Of a stretch of 64,000 nucleotides of DNA, positions 61,873-64,000 are shown piece by piece (position 1 is the stretch's first letter; each line of letters starts with the position of its first letter). The stretch comes from Rhizosphaericola sp047606825 (lineage in GTDB: Bacteria > Bacteroidota > Bacteroidia > Chitinophagales > Chitinophagaceae): positions 5,131 through 69,130 of the forward strand of contig JASGDY010000007.1 of assembly GCA_047606825.1 (NCBI GenBank), in the 5' to 3' direction. The notes under the pieces were generated by a model. That model was not told where the DNA came from. It worked only from the letters and a program-made list of their open reading frames with translations, and did not search any database. A program made the translations under genes and the position numbers.

Positions 61873-63648
61873 ATGAAAATAAAGACAAAACTTATATCCG
61901 GCGTCGGGCTGTTGTTTACGATGGTCGTACTCGTTACAGTCCTGAGCACCACCTATATCAACAAACTGTCCAGCGACACCAAAAATATCCTGACGGACAA
62001 CTACAACACCATAGACTACTGCCGACGGATGCTCAACGCTTTGAATACGGACATCACGCTGCCCGAAGCACAGAACCAGTTCCAGGAAAACCTGGACAGA
62101 CAGCGCGCCGCCATCACGGAAGTAGGGGAAAAAGAACTGACCCAAAAAATCGTGGCTGACTTTATGCTTCTACGCCAAAAACCTGAGGACACCGCCTTCC
62201 AAAAAAAACTACGCAAGGACATTACGGACGTCATGCTGCTCAACATGCTCGCCATACAACACAAAAGCCAAGTGGCGACAACGACTGCCGACAGGGCCAT
62301 ATTCTGGATCGTGCTGACAGGAACGCTCTGTTTCATCATAGCTTTCACTCTCTTGGTGAACCTGCCATCCAATATTGCCGACCCTATAAAGAAACTAACG
62401 GCAAGCATAAAGCAGATTGCCGCAAAGAACTATTCCGAAAGGGTGCATTTCCAAAGCCACGGCGAGTTGGGCGAATTGGCCAGATCGTTCAACTCCATGG
62501 CCGAAAAACTCGAGGAATACAGCAACAGCAGCCTGGCCAAGCTGATGGTGGAAAAGAAACGCATCGAAACCCTGGTCAACAATATGAGCGAACCCGTAAT
62601 CGGCCTGGACGACCAACAGGTCATCCTCTTTATGAACGACGTCGCATTGAAGGTCGCCGGCTTGAAGGCGGAAAAAGCCATCGGAAGACCCATACGGGAC
62701 ATTGCCCTCCAAAACGACCTGGTAAAGACTCTCATCGGCGACCTGGACGACAACGAAGCGGGAAGAAAAATAAAACCGCTGCCCATAAAAATCTACGCCG
62801 ACGGAAAGGAAAGCTATTTTGAGAAAGAAATCATTCCCATCAAGATCACACAAGCGGGCGAACAGGAAGAAAAACATATCGGCAACGTCATCCTTTTGCA
62901 AAACATCACACCGTACAAGGAGCTGGATTTTGCCAAGACCAATTTCATCGCCACCGTCTCCCATGAACTGAAGACGCCCATATCCTCCATCAAAATGAGC
63001 TTGCAGCTACTGGAAAACAGCCAGGTAGGCACTCTGAACACGGAACAGCAAAACCTGGTGGAAAGCATCAGGGAGGACGCGGGGCGGTTGCTGAAAATCA
63101 CAGGCGAACTGCTCAACATGACACAGGTGGAGAGCGGTGCCATACAGATAGACGTCGCGCCATCCGATGCCGGAGAAATCGTAGAATATGCGGTAAATGC
63201 CACCAAGGCGGCGGCCGAGCAAAAACAGGTGCGCCTTCAAGTACAGATGGCGGACAACCTGCCGCAGGTGCTTGCCGACAAGGAAAAAACAGCTTGGGTA
63301 CTTACCAACCTCCTTTCCAACGCTATCCGTTATTCCTACGACCAATCGACCGTCCATGTCGACGTGGCCGTTGACGGCAGTAGGGTAAAATTTTCCGTTG
63401 CCGACACGGGGCAGGGTATCGCACCTGAGTACATCGACAAAATCTTTGACCGTTACTTCCGCATACCCGGCACAAAAAAGGAAGGGACGGGCCTGGGGTT
63501 GAGTATCAGCAAAGAGTTTATCAAGGCCCAGAGCGGTGAGATTTCCGTAAAAAGTGATTTCGGGGCAGGAAGTACCTTTTCTTTTTCCTTGAATGCCCTG
63601 CCGGGAAACGCAAACCTTACATCCTTCCAACATAACCAGGCGGGATAA
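61873..63648 (+). CDS. Sensor histidine kinase of the kdp locus (HAMP-PAS-HisKA-HATPase)
   Basis: A 591-residue inner-membrane kinase. Two helices (about 8-28 and 143-163) frame an extracytoplasmic domain of 115 residues; HAMP at about 165-217, PAS at about 228-345, phospho-acceptor His364 in VSHELKTP, N box NLLSNAIRYS, G boxes DTGQG and GTGLGLSI. It starts 12 bases after the KdpD-like gene. It lacks the KdpD-type four-helix membrane domain. It most likely phosphorylates Asp53 of the sigma-54 activator at the other end of the locus. Confidence 0.93.
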   Translation: MKIKTKLISGVGLLFTMVVLVTVLSTTYINKLSSDTKNILTDNYNTIDYCRRMLNALNTDITLPEAQNQFQENLDRQRAAITEVGEKELTQKIVADFMLLRQKPEDTAFQKKLRKDITDVMLLNMLAIQHKSQVATTTADRAIFWIVLTGTLCFIIAFTLLVNLPSNIADPIKKLTASIKQIAAKNYSERVHFQSHGELGELARSFNSMAEKLEEYSNSSLAKLMVEKKRIETLVNNMSEPVIGLDDQQVILFMNDVALKVAGLKAEKAIGRPIRDIALQNDLVKTLIGDLDDNEAGRKIKPLPIKIYADGKESYFEKEIIPIKITQAGEQEEKHIGNVILLQNITPYKELDFAKTNFIATVSHELKTPISSIKMSLQLLENSQVGTLNTEQQNLVESIREDAGRLLKITGELLNMTQVESGAIQIDVAPSDAGEIVEYAVNATKAAAEQKQVRLQVQMADNLPQVLADKEKTAWVLTNLLSNAIRYSYDQSTVHVDVAVDGSRVKFSVADTGQGIAPEYIDKIFDRYFRIPGTKKEGTGLGLSISKEFIKAQSGEISVKSDFGAGSTFSFSLNALPGNANLTSFQHNQAG

Positions 63649-63966
63649 TCCCACAAAAGAGACCTATCTGTCATTACATGAAAGACACCTTTCAAAGATG
63701 CAATCATTGACAAGTGTACCTTCTTTCGGGCTAATATCGTCCATGACCAACAGGAATGATTATACCGAGGTTGAATAAAGGCATATAAAAACGCACGCAA
63801 GCCAGGGAAATACACTTGCATTTTGTTTTGCCCAAAAAACGAATTAACCTTAATCAAGATAAACAAATTGACGTATTTAACTCAAGTTGCTAGTTATAGA
63901 AGTGTATAGTCAAAGGAAAGCATGTTTATAATAATTTTGGATTACCAAGTCTAAAATCTATAAATC
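63649..63966. other. Intergenic region at the right edge
   Basis: 318 AT-rich bases. GAAAGCATG (63916-63924) and CATGCTTTC (63966-63974) form a perfect 9-bp inverted repeat flanking a TAATTTTG promoter-like box (63932-63939) and overlapping the next start codon. No terminator hairpin is evident after the kinase gene. Confidence 0.45.
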
Positions 63967-64000
63967 ATGCTTTCGGACAGCAAAATTATAGCTCTTTACT
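63967..64000 (+). CDS. Start of a further gene, possibly a transposase
   Basis: Only eleven codons are visible: MLSDSKIIALY. They follow a TAATTTTG box by 27 bases. The opening reminds me of IS982-type transposases, but eleven residues cannot prove this. The gene continues beyond the window. Confidence 0.3.
   Translation, partial: MLSDSKIIALY

Overview
The window looks like chromosomal DNA from a Bacteroidota species, most likely in the Chitinophagales/Sphingobacteriia part of the phylum. The evidence is a SusC/SusD pair, a Bacteroidota-type dcw cluster (mraZ-rsmH-ftsL-PBP-murE-mraY-murD-ftsW-murG-murC-ftsQ-ftsA-ftsZ, without ddl or murF), promoter boxes of the TTG-N19-TAnnTTTG type, and several protein families I know mainly from this group (DUF6580, DUF6624, DUF6686). 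Genus and species cannot be told from the sequence alone. I saw no rRNA, tRNA or CRISPR array.

Left part (1-11.6 kb): the 5' part of an ABC-2 permease gene, a serine acetyltransferase, two small BON/SH3-type stress proteins, a small membrane protein coupled to an orphan ABC ATPase, and a flavin-linked redox locus. That locus has ApbE flavin transferase, a four-helix PepSY protein fused to flavodoxin and ferredoxin-reductase domains, and a DUF2271 protein carrying a possible FMN-attachment site. A serine hydrolase follows. One copy of a 143-bp MITE-like element sits at 3.3 kb; the second copy is 42 kb away at 45.2 kb.

Housekeeping part (11.6-39.7 kb): rpoB stands alone on the minus strand, with neither rpoC nor rplJL beside it, which is unusual. 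Then come a DUF6624 protein, an MBL-fold hydrolase, an HhH protein, a secreted isoaspartyl peptidase/asparaginase, a DUF6580 membrane protein, a 50-residue membrane peptide, RNase HI, a ParE-like toxin with its antitoxin, purC and the complete dcw cluster. The dcw genes read in one direction and are tightly packed, except for a 302-bp spacer with a hairpin repeat between ftsL and the transpeptidase gene. The MurE motif DNPR points to meso-DAP peptidoglycan.

Accessory part (39.8-53 kb): a SusCD pair, an AraC regulator divergent from an MFS exporter, then a run of small oxygenase-like proteins (ABM, VOC lipoprotein, EthD, secreted ABM) that suggests handling of quinones or aromatics. A stretch of decayed genes follows, including a frameshifted F420-dependent NADP reductase-like fragment, then a secreted GH39-like glycosidase and a shikimate-dehydrogenase-like enzyme with an altered substrate pocket.

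Right part (53.4-63.7 kb): a potassium-uptake locus with unusual control. An NtrC-type sigma-54 activator precedes two tiny membrane peptides (one is KdpF), KdpA, KdpB, KdpC, an outer-membrane porin, a stand-alone KdpD sensor half (KdpD + USP domains, no kinase) and a separate HAMP-PAS histidine kinase. A sigma-54-like -24/-12 promoter lies just before the first micro-ORF. The sequence therefore suggests that Kdp is switched by sigma-54 and a split sensor rather than by classical KdpD/KdpE. The window ends in the first codons of a further gene, possibly a transposase.
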